Part shown: piece by piece, positions 55,846-63,510 of the stretch | Numbering within the stretch: position 1 is the stretch's first letter | Layout of the letters: each line of letters opens with the position of its first letter | NCBI GenBank assembly: GCA_017983695.1 | Contig: JAGOAX010000003.1 | Location: forward strand, 186,001-250,000 | Direction: 5' to 3' | Source of the DNA: Ferruginibacter sp. | Lineage (GTDB): Bacteria > Bacteroidota > Bacteroidia > Chitinophagales > Chitinophagaceae | DNA: 64,000 bases | The notes under the pieces: model-generated | Told to the model about the DNA's origin: nothing | The model's input: the letters and a program-made list of their open reading frames with translations, nothing else | Database searches by the model: none | Program-made: the position numbers and the translations under genes

Positions 55846-56005
55846 CAAAAAAGCCGCCTATGGCAGCTTTGTGTTAGTTAGAAATAGCTAAGTAATACGA
55901 TTCACTCCGATTGAGTAAAGACGTCAATAAACCTTAGGAATGAGATGAACTCGTGATTCCTTTGTCTATTTCAGATGGTCAGGTCTAGTACACCTGACCA
56001 TATTT
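55846..56005 (+). ncRNA. Candidate structured RNA
   Basis: A -7-like TATATTTG (55832-55839) precedes three stems: AAAGCCGCC/GGCAGCTTT (55850-55870), AGGAAT...ATTCCT (about 55937-55963) and ATGGTCAGG/CCTGACCAT (55975-56001) followed by an AT-rich tail. No coding frame. Candidate only; family not recognised. Confidence 0.3.
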
Positions 56006-56150
56006 ATTTTAAATTTACTCAATAATTATTTTATAAACAAAAGTATTATTTTATAAAAGGTTCGCCTACGGCAAACCCTCTCTTTAAAGCGATTGTTCTT
56101 TTCTCCTCCATTTCATTACCCGTGCTCCGCAAGGTCATTTCATTTTGGAT

Positions 56151-56182
56151 AAAGCCTCCAGCAGCTTCGCATTTATTCTTTG
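56151..56182. repeat. Direct repeat, copy 2
   Basis: AAAGCCTCCAGCAGCTTCGC then ATTTATTCTTTG, matching 53677-53712 at nearly all positions. Confidence 0.75.
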
Positions 56183-56190
56183 TATTTTTG
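56183..56190 (+). promoter_or_regulatory. -7 element before 37-codon gene
   Basis: TATTTTTG fits TAnnTTTG; the ATG is 5 bp later, so any transcript would be leaderless. Confidence 0.35.
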
Positions 56191-56194
56191 AAAC

Positions 56195-56308
56195 ATGGAT
56201 AAGGGCTCCCGAATAAGAAATATAATACTGGCAATATTACTTCTATTATTCTTTCTTGGCCATTGGATTGGCACCATCTATGAAATTATAAGAAATAATA
56301 TAAGGTAG
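56195..56308 (+). CDS. Possible 37-residue membrane peptide
   Basis: MDKGSRIRNIILAILLLLFF then LGHWIGTIYEIIRNNIR. One strong membrane helix with positive charges on the N-terminal side. Begins just after a repeat copy and a -7-like box. Could be a genuine small membrane protein or chance. Confidence 0.4.
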   Translation: MDKGSRIRNIILAILLLLFFLGHWIGTIYEIIRNNIR

Positions 56309-56351
56309 CTACGCTGTCATTTGCAGCAAATTATTTACTTAATACTTCGTT

Positions 56352-57575
56352 TCATTTGAGCATGATATTATTCAAAACCAGCAACCCTTTCGCTTCTTCA
56401 TAAATAGGTTTATTTACAGCCACTCTTTTATTTACGATCTGCTTTAACTGCACATTAGATTTTAGCAGCAAGTTTCTTTGCGCTATTTTATAACCATTCA
56501 TAATCTTTACATCAGTAGTTGAGCGTAATAAACTTTCTTTAAAAACATTGGTGGCCTGGTTAATATATAGTTTAGCCAGCAGCAAACGGGCATCAAAATT
56601 TACCGGGTTTGCTTTTATCAGTTCTAAAAGGCCTTTACTTAGTTGGCTTTCGTAGGCAGCCCTGTTATTTATTGCAGCTTTACTTTGGTACAGGTAATTA
56701 AAGATATCGTTGTAATAGCCCAGCTGGTATTTACTGTTGGCATCGTCTTTGGCAAACAGTATTTTGTATTGGGCCAGCAGGTTGGTATAGTCTTTTTGCT
56801 GCCGGTACCAGTCTATATAACTTAAAGTAAAGTAGCTTGAATTTTGGAAGGCCTTTATTCCTGCTTTAGTGTATTTGTAAAAACTCTGCTCGTCCTGCTT
56901 TGCTTTGTAATAATATACCAGCCATTGGTAAATGGTTTCAAAATCGGTTTGAGTAGCAGTTTCTGTTATACCAGCATCGGCTATTTTTTTACAGTTAAGT
57001 ATTGCATCTTCTTCTTTATCAGTATTAATAGCTGCTTTTGCAGTGTAGTATAAGTTAAGAGTATCAATGGCTGTAAGTCCCCAACCATTGGCATAAATGT
57101 ACCGGCTTATCAGCCCGGCCTGTTTAAAATTGCTTAGCGCCTGCAGGTAACTGGCCTTGTTATTTCTTTCTACCCCGGCATTAAAAAAGGTAAGTCCGGT
57201 GTTGGTAAAGTTGTTGTACAAGTCAAAGGGCAAATCAAAATCTCTGGCTTTTAATTGGGTGTTTACCTCCCAAGTATTTAGTTGCATAGCTTTTTGCAGT
57301 GCCATAAAAGCTTCCTGCCCTGCATCAGCCACTAAATTCCTTGCGTTTACATCCTTATTTATAGCATTATAAATGTCAGCTTTTAATAACCAGGTTGCGG
57401 CATTTGCACCGTTCACTGAAAGTAAACTGTCTACCGTTTCTTTAGCCCGGGCATAATCTTTTTGCTGCAAAAACAATTTAGCCCGGGAAGGATCCTGGGC
57501 TTTTGTCATCCCCATAAAAAACAAAAAGCCAATACAAATAAGTATTGGCTTTTTATATTCGGTAAAGTATTTCAT
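56352..57575 (-). CDS. Secreted TPR-like protein after gyrA
   Basis: 407 residues: signal peptide ending GMTKAQ, then TPR-like helical pairs (SRAKLFLQQKDYARAKETVD; NAATWLLKADIYNAINKD). Starts on the base next to the gyrA stop, so it is almost certainly cotranslated with gyrA on one mRNA. Function unknown; probably periplasmic. Confidence 0.85.
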   Translation of the reverse strand: MKYFTEYKKPILICIGFLFFMGMTKAQDPSRAKLFLQQKDYARAKETVDSLLSVNGANAATWLLKADIYNAINKDVNARNLVADAGQEAFMALQKAMQLNTWEVNTQLKARDFDLPFDLYNNFTNTGLTFFNAGVERNNKASYLQALSNFKQAGLISRYIYANGWGLTAIDTLNLYYTAKAAINTDKEEDAILNCKKIADAGITETATQTDFETIYQWLVYYYKAKQDEQSFYKYTKAGIKAFQNSSYFTLSYIDWYRQQKDYTNLLAQYKILFAKDDANSKYQLGYYNDIFNYLYQSKAAINNRAAYESQLSKGLLELIKANPVNFDARLLLAKLYINQATNVFKESLLRSTTDVKIMNGYKIAQRNLLLKSNVQLKQIVNKRVAVNKPIYEEAKGLLVLNNIMLK

Positions 57576-60188
57576 TTACTGGTTATCAGTTGATTCAGTT
57601 GAATTATCTGCTGGTGCATCCGGCGCTTCTGCTGATGGAGTTTCATCGGTTATTTCTGCACTAATTTCACCTTCAATCTCTTCTTCTTTTTCATCTAACT
57701 GTGTAATGGCTGCAATTGAATCGCCATCATCAACCCGTATTAATTTTACGCCCTGTGTTGCCCTGCCCTGTTCACTAATGCTTGATACCGACATGCGGAT
57801 AGTGATGCCGCTAACGCAGGTGATCATCAGGTCTTCTTTAACAGTTACATCCAGTAAGCCGACTAATCCGCCGGTTTTTTCGGTTACGTTAATGGTTTTA
57901 ACGCCTTTGCCACCACGGTTGGTAATGCGGTAATTGGCTTCACCGCTTTCGGCATCATCCAGTGCAGTACGTTTACCATATCCTTTTTCACTTACCACCA
58001 AAATGGTTTTGGTCTTATCTTCTTTATTAATGCAAACCATACCCACCACTTCGTCTTTTTCATCATCAACATCAATACCTGATACACCAATACCGCCACG
58101 GCCTGTACTTCTTACTTTAGCTTCGTTAAAGCGGTTGGCACGTCCGCTTTTTACAGCCATTAAAATTTCTGAATTGCCATCCGTAAGTTTTGCAGCCAGT
58201 AACTGGTCGCCATCTAAAATATTAATGGCAATAATACCACTCTGGCGTGGCCGGCTGAAATCTGCCAGGTCGGTTTTCTTAATAATCCCTTTTTTTGTAC
58301 ACAATACAATATAATGGCTCTTCACAAATTCCTCGTCTTCAAAATTCTTAACATCAATAATTGCCCTTACTTTATCATCCGGCGCTATTTGCACCATGTT
58401 TTGTATTGCCCTGCCCTTACTGGTTTTATCGCCTTCGGGTATCTGGTAAACCGGCAGCCAGAAGCATTTTCCTTTTTCGGTAAAGAATAATAAAGTATGG
58501 TGTGTAGATGCTACAAACAGGTGTTCGATATAATCTTCCTGCCTGGTGCTACTGCCTTTGGCACCACGGCCGCCCCTACGTTGCTGGCGGTATTCGGTAG
58601 CCGAAGTACGTTTTATATAACCCAAATTAGAAATGGTAACCACAACATCTTCTTCTTCTATCAGGTCAAGCATACTTATCTCATCATCCAGGTAGGTAAT
58701 TTCTGTACGGCGTTCATCTCCAAACTTGTGTTTTATTTCAGCCAATTCGTCTTTAATGATCTGGAAACGCAGGCCTTCGTTGGCTAAAATTTCTTTCAGG
58801 CGTTCAATCAGTTTCATTATTTCTGCATGCTCTTCACGTATCTTGTCAATCTCCATACCGGTAAGGCGTTGTAAACGCAGTTCCAGTACAGCTTTGGCCT
58901 GTATCTCAGTCATACCAAAATTGCTCATTAATCCTTCCTGTGCAATGTTTGGTGTAGATGATTCCCTGATAAGTTTGATCACTGCATCCAGGTTATCCAG
59001 TGCAATGATGTATCCTTCTAAAATATGGGCACGTTCTTCAGCTTTGCGTAATTCGTATTTAGTTCTTCTGATAACCACTTCATGCCTGAACTCCACAAAT
59101 TCTTTTATCAGGTCCTTAAGGTTTAATATCTGGGGCCTACCTCTTACAATGGCTACATTATTTATACCATAAGATGTCTGCAGGTCGGTATGTTTATATA
59201 ACTGATTTATTACTACCTGTGCTACGGCATCTTTCTTCAGATCAACTACAATACGAATACCTTCCTTATTATTACTTTCGTCATTTACGTTTGCAATACC
59301 GTCAATGATTTTATCAGCAACTATCTCTCCTATTTTAGCGGCCAGGTTATCAATATTTACCTGGTAAGGCACTTCATAAAAAACTAATTTCTCTCTGCCA
59401 TTGGCAGCAGTTTCTATATTTACTTTACCTCTTAAAACCACCCTGCCTCTGCCGGTATGAAAACCTGCTTTTATACCCTGGAAACCAAAAATGGTACCGC
59501 CTGTAGGAAAATCAGGCGCCTTTACATATTTAATCAGGTCATCAATGGTAATATCGTTATCGTCGATATAAGCAATACAGCCATCAATAACTTCGCTTAA
59601 GTTATGCGGCATCATATTGGTGGCCATACCCACGGCAATACCACTGCTTCCGTTAACTAATAATTGCGGAATACGGGTAGGTACAACTGTTGGTTCCTTT
59701 AAACTATCATCAAAGTTTAACTGAAAATCTACTGTTTCTTTTTCAATATCGTCAAGCATGGCTTCGGCCAGCTTTTCCATACGTACTTCGGTATACCTCA
59801 TTGCAGCCGGTGGATCATCACCCTGGCTTCCTTTATTTCCCTGCATCTCTACCAAAGGGTAGCGCAAATTCCAGGGCTGTGCCAAACGCACAATGGTATC
59901 GTAAATAGCGGTATCACCGTGTGGGTGATACTTACCCATTACCTCACCCACAATACGGGCCGATTTTTTATAAGGTTTGTTGCTGTAGTTGCCCAGTTCG
60001 CTCATGCCGTATAACACACGGCGGTGAACAGGTTTAAATCCATCTCTTACATCCGGCAATGCCCGGCCAACAATTACACTCATGCTGTAATCAATGTAAG
60101 AAGTCTTCATTTGCTCCTCAATATTTACCGGTATAATTTTGCCCCGGTTGTTGAGGTTGCCGTCTTTTAATTCTTCGTTATTTTCCAT
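57576..60188 (-). CDS. gyrA: DNA gyrase subunit A
   Basis: 870 residues. Introduces negative supercoils with GyrB. Catalytic tyrosine Y132 in AAMRYTEVRM; quinolone-determining positions T93 and D97 in HPHGDTAIYD are the sensitive-type residues (Thr is common where E. coli has Ser). GyrA-box QQRRGGRGAKGS opens the beta-pinwheel. The last 40 residues are an acidic tail. Distinguished from ParC by the GyrA-box. Confidence 0.97.
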   Translation of the reverse strand: MENNEELKDGNLNNRGKIIPVNIEEQMKTSYIDYSMSVIVGRALPDVRDGFKPVHRRVLYGMSELGNYSNKPYKKSARIVGEVMGKYHPHGDTAIYDTIVRLAQPWNLRYPLVEMQGNKGSQGDDPPAAMRYTEVRMEKLAEAMLDDIEKETVDFQLNFDDSLKEPTVVPTRIPQLLVNGSSGIAVGMATNMMPHNLSEVIDGCIAYIDDNDITIDDLIKYVKAPDFPTGGTIFGFQGIKAGFHTGRGRVVLRGKVNIETAANGREKLVFYEVPYQVNIDNLAAKIGEIVADKIIDGIANVNDESNNKEGIRIVVDLKKDAVAQVVINQLYKHTDLQTSYGINNVAIVRGRPQILNLKDLIKEFVEFRHEVVIRRTKYELRKAEERAHILEGYIIALDNLDAVIKLIRESSTPNIAQEGLMSNFGMTEIQAKAVLELRLQRLTGMEIDKIREEHAEIMKLIERLKEILANEGLRFQIIKDELAEIKHKFGDERRTEITYLDDEISMLDLIEEEDVVVTISNLGYIKRTSATEYRQQRRGGRGAKGSSTRQEDYIEHLFVASTHHTLLFFTEKGKCFWLPVYQIPEGDKTSKGRAIQNMVQIAPDDKVRAIIDVKNFEDEEFVKSHYIVLCTKKGIIKKTDLADFSRPRQSGIIAINILDGDQLLAAKLTDGNSEILMAVKSGRANRFNEAKVRSTGRGGIGVSGIDVDDEKDEVVGMVCINKEDKTKTILVVSEKGYGKRTALDDAESGEANYRITNRGGKGVKTINVTEKTGGLVGLLDVTVKEDLMITCVSGITIRMSVSSISEQGRATQGVKLIRVDDGDSIAAITQLDEKEEEIEGEISAEITDETPSAEAPDAPADNSTESTDNQ

Positions 60189-60338
60189 ATAATTTTAATC
60201 CAAATAATTGGTTGGCGAAAGTAACGATTTTTAAGCGTTTTTCCGCCTTAAAAAAGCAGTTTTACAAGGTTAGTTTTACACATTTATTTTACTGTTGTGG
60301 AGAAGAATTTGGATGATACTTTATTAACCTGAATTGCT

Positions 60339-60346
60339 TAATTTTG
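60339..60346 (+). promoter_or_regulatory. -7 element of retropepsin-like gene
   Basis: TAATTTTG ending 4 bp before the ATG at 60350; implies a leaderless transcript. Confidence 0.45.
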
Positions 60347-60349
60347 AGT

Positions 60350-60727
60350 ATGTCAATTATTAAAATTCCACTTCGTTTTGAAGGCTCAAAAGATGAAGCT
60401 GTTATCTATACTTTATTTGATTCAGGTGCAACATTTTCCTGCATTTCATATGAATATGCAGAAAAATTAGCGCATCTTGAAAAAATGAGAAAACCTTTAG
60501 AACTTGCGACTGCAGCAAGGGATACGTATTTAAAAATTGAATACGCAGTAAGGCTCGATTTTTATTATAACGATATTCGCCTTTCGGATGAGTTTATGGT
60601 GATACCAAATATTTCAGAAGATGCTATTTTAGGTGTAAACACTTTGCAGAAATGGCGGATAAAATTAGATTTTGAACACGATACAGTAATTATTGATCCT
60701 AAAGTAGCGAAAGCTATGCTAAAATAA
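60350..60727 (+). CDS. Retropepsin-like aspartyl protease-fold protein
   Basis: About 125 residues. The core TLFDSGATFSCIS carries the DSGA active-site motif of retroviral-type aspartyl proteases, and AILGVNTLQKWRIKLDFEHD the C-terminal ILG strand. Would work as a homodimer. ATG at 60350 preferred; a TTG two codons upstream overlaps the promoter. 9 bp before the next gene. Proteolytic activity is not proven for such small bacterial proteins. Confidence 0.82.
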   Translation: MSIIKIPLRFEGSKDEAVIYTLFDSGATFSCISYEYAEKLAHLEKMRKPLELATAARDTYLKIEYAVRLDFYYNDIRLSDEFMVIPNISEDAILGVNTLQKWRIKLDFEHDTVIIDPKVAKAMLK

Positions 60728-60736
60728 ATTTTACCC

Positions 60737-62074
60737 TTGAAAACCATCCTACTTTTTGGCGCAGGCAAATCTGCCACTATTTTAATTGATTATTTATTAC
60801 AGGCCGTACAGGAAAATAACTGGAAATTTATTATTGCCGACGCTGATAAAAACCAGGTCTTATCCAAAACCAACAACTCCCCTTTTGCTGAAGCCGTTCA
60901 GATTGATATTACAAAAGGCGAACAAAGGGCAGCCTTAATACAAAGTGCCGACATTGTTATTTCTATGATGCCCCCTGCCCTGCATTTTTTAGTGGCACAG
61001 GATTGTGTGGCATTTGGTAAAAATTTATTGACAGCATCATATGTAGATGACCAGATAAAAACTTTGCAATCTGCCATTGACGAAAAAAAATTACTGTTCT
61101 TATGTGAAATGGGATTAGACCCGGGTATCGATCATATGAGCGCCATGAAAATGATTGATGATATTAAATCAAAAGGCGGTACCGTCACTTCTTTTAAATC
61201 GCATTGCGGTGGATTAATTGCACCGGAAAGCGATAATAACCCCTGGCATTATAAGATAAGCTGGAACCCCCGCAATATTGTATTGGCAGGAAGTGCAGGA
61301 GCGGTTTATAAAGCTGGCAATAAAGTAATAACAACCGAGTACCACCAGGTTTTTGAACATTGTGATACAATATCATTTCCCGGATTAACGGAACTGGCCT
61401 GGTATCCCAACAGGGATTCGCTGAGTTATATCCCCACTTATAAATTAGAAAGTGCTGACACATTTATCAGGACCACCTTACGCTACCCTGCTTTTTGCCG
61501 TGGCTGGGATTATATTGTAAACCTTGGGCTAACCGATACCGAAGACCATGACAATATTATTGATTGCGAAACCTATGCCGACTGGTTAGAACGGAAATTG
61601 TATATGGTAGAAGATACCGAAATGAGCCTGGAGGAATATGTTGATCTGTATGTGCATGAAGATTTTAATAAAGAAATTATGGCTCAGTTTAATTTTTTAG
61701 GGTTAGCATCAAACAACAAACTGCCAAAAGCTGCACAATGCTCTGCAGATATTTTACAATTTACCGCAGAAACAAAACTGGCCATGCTGCCGCAGGATAA
61801 AGACATGATTGTAATGCTGCATGAAATTGAATACACAGTTGAAGGTTTAAAGTCTAATGTTAAAAGTTGGTTGCGGGTGGATGGAACAGATAATTTAAGG
61901 ACGGCGATGGCAAAAACAGTTGGCTTACCATTGGGTATTGCTGCTAAACTTATTTTAAATGGCACCATACAACTTACCGGTTTGCAAATACCTACTGCCA
62001 AAGAAATTTACGAGCCGGTATTGAAAGAACTGGAAACAATGGGTATCAGGTTTACCGAAAAAGCATTGCCGTAA
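60737..62074 (+). CDS. Saccharopine dehydrogenase-like reductase
   Basis: 445 residues with an N-terminal Rossmann motif (LLFGAGKSA), IVISMMPPALH, GLDPGIDHMSAM and a large C-terminal domain as in saccharopine reductase (Lys9/LYS1 type). TTG start. Such enzymes act in lysine metabolism, but many bacterial members have unknown substrates. Confidence 0.88.
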   Translation: MKTILLFGAGKSATILIDYLLQAVQENNWKFIIADADKNQVLSKTNNSPFAEAVQIDITKGEQRAALIQSADIVISMMPPALHFLVAQDCVAFGKNLLTASYVDDQIKTLQSAIDEKKLLFLCEMGLDPGIDHMSAMKMIDDIKSKGGTVTSFKSHCGGLIAPESDNNPWHYKISWNPRNIVLAGSAGAVYKAGNKVITTEYHQVFEHCDTISFPGLTELAWYPNRDSLSYIPTYKLESADTFIRTTLRYPAFCRGWDYIVNLGLTDTEDHDNIIDCETYADWLERKLYMVEDTEMSLEEYVDLYVHEDFNKEIMAQFNFLGLASNNKLPKAAQCSADILQFTAETKLAMLPQDKDMIVMLHEIEYTVEGLKSNVKSWLRVDGTDNLRTAMAKTVGLPLGIAAKLILNGTIQLTGLQIPTAKEIYEPVLKELETMGIRFTEKALP

Positions 62075-62104
62075 AAATATTTTTTATTATACGTATAGAT
62101 TTTT

Positions 62105-62112
62105 TATCTTTG
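62105..62112 (+). promoter_or_regulatory. -7 element of toxin-antitoxin operon
   Basis: TATCTTTG, consensus match, 17 bp before the antitoxin ATG. The palindromic TATACGTATA just upstream (62088-62097) may be an autoregulatory operator. Confidence 0.6.
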
Positions 62113-62129
62113 TAGTATAAGTTAATTTT

Positions 62130-62387
62130 ATGGATGCGAAAATCACTTTAAGTTTTGATGAAACCGTTATTAAAAAGGCAAAAAACTATGCTGAAAATAA
62201 TAACATCAGCCTGTCCCGGCTTACAGAATTTTTATTGGTAAAAGCTAGTACCGGCAATTATAAATCTTTGGAAGATTTTCCGATAGCAGACTGGGTAAAA
62301 GATATTACCGAAGGAAAAGCTGAATTTAAGAGAAAGGGAAATACATCAAAAAAATTAGCAAAAGAGTACTTTAATAGCAAAAGATGA
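62130..62387 (+). CDS. DUF6364-type antitoxin
   Basis: 85 residues. KITLSFDETVIKKAKNYAEN NNISLSRLTEFLL is a ribbon-helix-helix DNA-binding domain; the C-terminal half (DFPIADWVKDITEGKAEF) would wrap the toxin. Overlaps the toxin start by 4 nt (ATGA), typical for toxin-antitoxin pairs, and has a promoter with a palindrome. Confidence 0.88.
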   Translation: MDAKITLSFDETVIKKAKNYAENNNISLSRLTEFLLVKASTGNYKSLEDFPIADWVKDITEGKAEFKRKGNTSKKLAKEYFNSKR

Positions 62388-62809
62388 CAATATTTTTAGA
62401 TGCCAATATTTTAGTCTCTGTTTTAAATAATGAATACCCTGCTTATACTTACACATCCAGGATTTTGAGCCTGGCTGGTACAAAAAATTATATAGTTTGT
62501 ACTTCACCAATTTGTTTGGCTATCGCATTTTACTTTGCCGAAAAAAAGAGTAATGCAATAATTGCTAAGAAGAATATTACTAAACTAATAGAGAAATTAC
62601 GAATTACTTCAGTAGGAAAAAGCGAGGTAGAAGATGCTTTGAAAAATAAAAAAATAACCGATTTTGAAGACGGATTACAGTACTACTCTGCTATAACTTA
62701 CAATGTTGATGCAATTATTACAGAAGATCTAAGTGACTATTATTTTTCAACCATCCCCATTTATAATTCAAAGTTATTTTTTGAACATATAGTGTCATTT
62801 AACAAGTAA
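62384..62809 (+). CDS. PIN-domain ribonuclease toxin
   Basis: 141 residues. PIN acidic residues: D6 (FLDANILV), D93/E95/D96 (ITDFEDGLQYYSA) and D115 (IITEDLSDY). Probably cleaves RNA unless bound by the antitoxin. The usual second acidic residue near position 40 is not obvious. Its last 15 bp overlap the convergent sirtuin gene. Confidence 0.88.
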   Translation: MTIFLDANILVSVLNNEYPAYTYTSRILSLAGTKNYIVCTSPICLAIAFYFAEKKSNAIIAKKNITKLIEKLRITSVGKSEVEDALKNKKITDFEDGLQYYSAITYNVDAIITEDLSDYYFSTIPIYNSKLFFEHIVSFNK

Positions 62810-63487
62810 TTTCCTCAACTCCTCCACTCCTGCTGTTGCAGGTTTTTCTATTAAATGAAGATTAGAATAACTGCTGACCGCCGGTATTTTTTTATCGATA
62901 ATAAACTTGGGTAAAAATGGCGGCGCATAATGCAATAGCGAAGCTGCAGGGTACACCTGGAGAGATGTACCCACTACAACAAAATAATCGCAGTTGTGTA
63001 ATAAAGCGGCGGCTTCTTCCATCATCGGTACTGCTTCTTCAAACCAAACAATATTCGGCCGCAGTTGAAAACCATCGGGAGCAAGGTCGCCGACATTAAT
63101 ATCGCCTCGTATATCGTAAATAGTGTTGATATTGGCCACACTCCGCATTTGAAAAATTTGCCCGTGCAGGTGCAGCACATTACTGCTGCCGCCACGTTCA
63201 TGCAGGTCATCAATATTTTGTGTAATAATGGTAACGTTAAAATCTTTTTCTAGTTCTGCTAACCCAATATGTGCAGCATTGGGTTTTGCTGCGGCAACAT
63301 CCCTCCGTCTTTCATTATAAAAATCTAAAACCAATTGTGGATTTTTTTTAAAAGCCCGTGGCGTGGCTACATCTTCTACATTGTAACCCATCCACAGGCC
63401 ATCACCATCTCTAAAAGTTTTTAAACCACTTTCGGCGCTGATGCCTGCACCGGAAAGTACCACGATATGTTTTTTATTTTCAGCCAC
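62795..63487 (-). CDS. cobB: NAD-dependent protein deacylase (sirtuin) lacking zinc cysteines
   Basis: 230 residues of class III/bacterial sirtuin type. NAD motif GAGISAESGLKTFRD (13-27), TQNIDDLHERGG (89-100), catalytic H108 in LHLHG, and LRPNIVWFEEAVP. The four cysteines that normally bind zinc after the catalytic histidine are absent: QIFQMRSVANINTIYDIRGD has none. Probably a lineage variant stabilised without zinc. Removes acyl groups from lysines. Confidence 0.9.
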   Translation of the reverse strand: MAENKKHIVVLSGAGISAESGLKTFRDGDGLWMGYNVEDVATPRAFKKNPQLVLDFYNERRRDVAAAKPNAAHIGLAELEKDFNVTIITQNIDDLHERGGSSNVLHLHGQIFQMRSVANINTIYDIRGDINVGDLAPDGFQLRPNIVWFEEAVPMMEEAAALLHNCDYFVVVGTSLQVYPAASLLHYAPPFLPKFIIDKKIPAVSSYSNLHLIEKPATAGVEELRKLLVK

Positions 63488-63510
63488 AGGTTAAATATGT
63501 TTTTACAAAT

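Larger units (their letters stand above)
55732..56194. other. Gene-free stretch, structured
   Basis: 463 bp. A short minus frame (56046-56234) overlaps repeat sequence and is not credible. The stretch holds several strong hairpins (55846-56005) and the second direct repeat copy (56151-56182). Confidence 0.55.

Noticed and set aside
55840..56010. tRNA or other known RNA family
   Set aside because: No cloverleaf, no TTCGAAT-type T-loop at correct spacing and no CCA end; kept only as an unclassified candidate.
46046..56234. 62-codon minus frame at 56046-56234
   Set aside because: Covers a direct-repeat copy and low-complexity DNA and overlaps the more plausible 37-codon plus-strand frame; the peptide shows no domain.
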